Shown here in pieces: positions 6,006 through 6,737 of a stretch of DNA of 6,737 bases. Position 1 is the stretch's first letter. The number at the start of each line of letters is the position of its first letter. A program made the position numbers and the translations under genes. The DNA comes from Acidimicrobiales bacterium (GTDB lineage Bacteria; Actinomycetota; Acidimicrobiia; Acidimicrobiales; Ilumatobacteraceae), in contig JAURNB010000211.1 of NCBI GenBank assembly GCA_030830415.1, positions 1-6,737 on the forward strand, written 5' to 3'. Under the pieces are notes generated by a model, which ran no database searches, was not told the DNA's origin, and saw nothing but the letters and a program-made list of their open reading frames with translations.

Positions 6006-6035
6006 CCCTCGCTCAATTTTGAGTTCGCTTGAGGG
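6006..6035. repeat. Inverted repeats between the TIM-barrel and P450 genes
   Basis: CCCTC (6006-6010) can pair with GAGGG (6031-6035), and inside it CTCAA (6012-6016) with TTGAG (6019-6023). No T-run follows, so it does not look like a standard intrinsic terminator. It may be an operator, a weak terminator or chance. Confidence 0.3.
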
Positions 6036-6048
6036 GCATGAAGTAGGC

Positions 6049-6054
6049 GACAAT
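6049..6054 (+). promoter_or_regulatory. Candidate -10 element GACAAT for the P450 gene
   Basis: GACAAT matches TATAAT at four of six positions and ends 6 bases before the ATG at 6061, so transcription would start at or near the start codon. No ribosome site is seen at the normal distance (GAGGGG at 6031 is too far). Both fit a leaderless message. A TTGAGG at 6029 is too close (14 bases) to be a good -35 box. Confidence 0.3.
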
Positions 6055-6060
6055 AGAGCC

Positions 6061-6737
6061 ATGGCAGTGAAAGTTCCTCAAATTGGCCCAGCAACTCCTG
6101 AAGAGGCAGACCTCACAGGTCTCAACCCCTTCCGCGACACCATCATGCATCAGTGCCCGCACATGTACTTCCGGCGCATGCAGCAAGAAACACCACTGTT
6201 CGATGTTGAAGGTACCGACGTTCACATTGTGACGCGCCATGAACTCATCGTGCCTTTGGTACGTGACACCGAAACATTCTCGAACCGCTTTGGTAGCGCA
6301 GGCGAGCCACCCAAGGGTGACGTTCTTGAAAAAATCAAAGCTGTGCTTGCAACAGGCTGGCCACAAGTGCCAACGATGCTCACCATCGACCCGCCGTACC
6401 ACACACGTTTTCGTAACACCGTGGCTTCTTTTTTCACGCCACGCAAAATTGCCGAGTTGCGTCCGCTCATTGAAGAGTACGTCGACAGCATCATGGACAA
6501 ATTCATCAATCGTCCCGACAAGACAATGGAATTTGTTCGCGATTTCGCCGTTCCACTTCCTATTGCGGCCATTGCTTCTATTTTGAGCGTTCCCCTCGAC
6601 AAGATGGCCGACCTCAAGCGTTGGAGCGACGACTCTATTGCAACTATTGGCAGCAGCATTTCCGACGACCGTCGTATTGAAGCACTCACAGGCGTGATGG
6701 AAATGCAGCGTTATTTCGCTGGTCGTTTAGAGGAAAA
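6061..6737 (+). CDS. Cytochrome P450, N-terminal half (cut by window end)
   Basis: The first 225 residues of a soluble bacterial P450, open to the right edge; the family is usually about 400 aa. Seen: NPFRDTIMHQCPHMYFRRM (22-40) as the first helix region, PLFDV and HIVTRH strands (45-60), ETFSNRFG (71-78, helix B'), the C-helix motif TIDPPYHTRFRN (108-119) whose His and Arg normally contact the haem propionate, FFTPRKIAELRP (124-135), and the D/E helix region DFAVPLPIAAIASILSVPLD (161-180). The I-helix AGxET, ExxR and haem-Cys loop lie beyond the window, so haem binding cannot be confirmed. Such P450s hydroxylate sterols, fatty acids or terpenoids with ferredoxin electrons; substrate unknown. 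No membrane anchor. There is no strong ribosome site before the ATG, and an ATG at 6038 runs into a stop at once. Confidence 0.95.
   Translation, partial: MAVKVPQIGPATPEEADLTGLNPFRDTIMHQCPHMYFRRMQQETPLFDVEGTDVHIVTRHELIVPLVRDTETFSNRFGSAGEPPKGDVLEKIKAVLATGWPQVPTMLTIDPPYHTRFRNTVASFFTPRKIAELRPLIEEYVDSIMDKFINRPDKTMEFVRDFAVPLPIAAIASILSVPLDKMADLKRWSDDSIATIGSSISDDRRIEALTGVMEMQRYFAGRLEE

Noticed and set aside
6006..6035. Intrinsic terminator after the TIM-barrel gene
   Set aside because: The arms are short, the loops awkward and no T-run follows, so it is listed only as an inverted repeat.
6222..6689. Minus-strand open frame opposite the P450 gene
   Set aside because: The plus strand carries unmistakable P450 C-helix and E-helix motifs; the minus frame is a Ser/Arg-rich shadow.

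Overview
The window looks like an ordinary chromosomal stretch from a free-living, high-density Actinomycetota-type bacterium. An Acidimicrobiia/Ilumatobacter-like origin is my best guess. The basis is the gene mix (ACAD10/11-type phosphotransferase, DUF6285-like protein, SnoaL_4-like protein, NAD-type SDR, bacterial P450), the roughly balanced base composition, frequent GTG/ATG alternatives, strong GGAGG/AGGGG ribosome sites beside starts with none, and very tight gene packing. This assignment is inference; no rRNA or other marker is present. I see no tRNA, rRNA, CRISPR array, insertion sequence or phage gene, and no gene-free stretch longer than about 100 bases.

Layout, left to right. Block 1 (1-874, +): the 3' part of an aminoglycoside-phosphotransferase-fold kinase, stop codon directly abutting the start of a small helical DUF6285-like protein. 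Block 2 (1362-871, -): a SnoaL/NTF2-fold protein converging on block 1 with a 4-base stop-codon overlap. Block 3 (1418-4258, +): a lipoprotein with a type 1 periplasmic-binding fold, followed 3 bases later by glucose-6-phosphate isomerase (pgi). Block 4 (5070-4255, -): a classical SDR oxidoreductase, converging on pgi with the same kind of 4-base overlap. Block 5 (5171-6737, +): a xylose-isomerase-like TIM-barrel protein, divergent from the SDR, then the N-terminal half of a cytochrome P450 cut by the window end. The two divergent gaps (1363-1417 and 5071-5170) hold the likely promoters and small inverted repeats.

How the genes may work together: the kinase-like, DUF6285-like, SnoaL-like, SDR and P450 genes are of kinds that commonly cluster in actinobacterial lipid, sterol or other hydrophobic-compound catabolism, but nothing here fixes a substrate. 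pgi is core glycolysis/gluconeogenesis. The SDR/TIM-barrel pair could act on a polyol or sugar (dehydrogenase plus isomerase/epimerase), which is inference only. I did not find a clearly new system. The points most worth a second look are the orphan binding lipoprotein coupled to pgi, the SDR lacking the tetrad Asn, the TIM-barrel protein with Gln at the usual metal-His position, and the DUF6285-like partner of the kinase.
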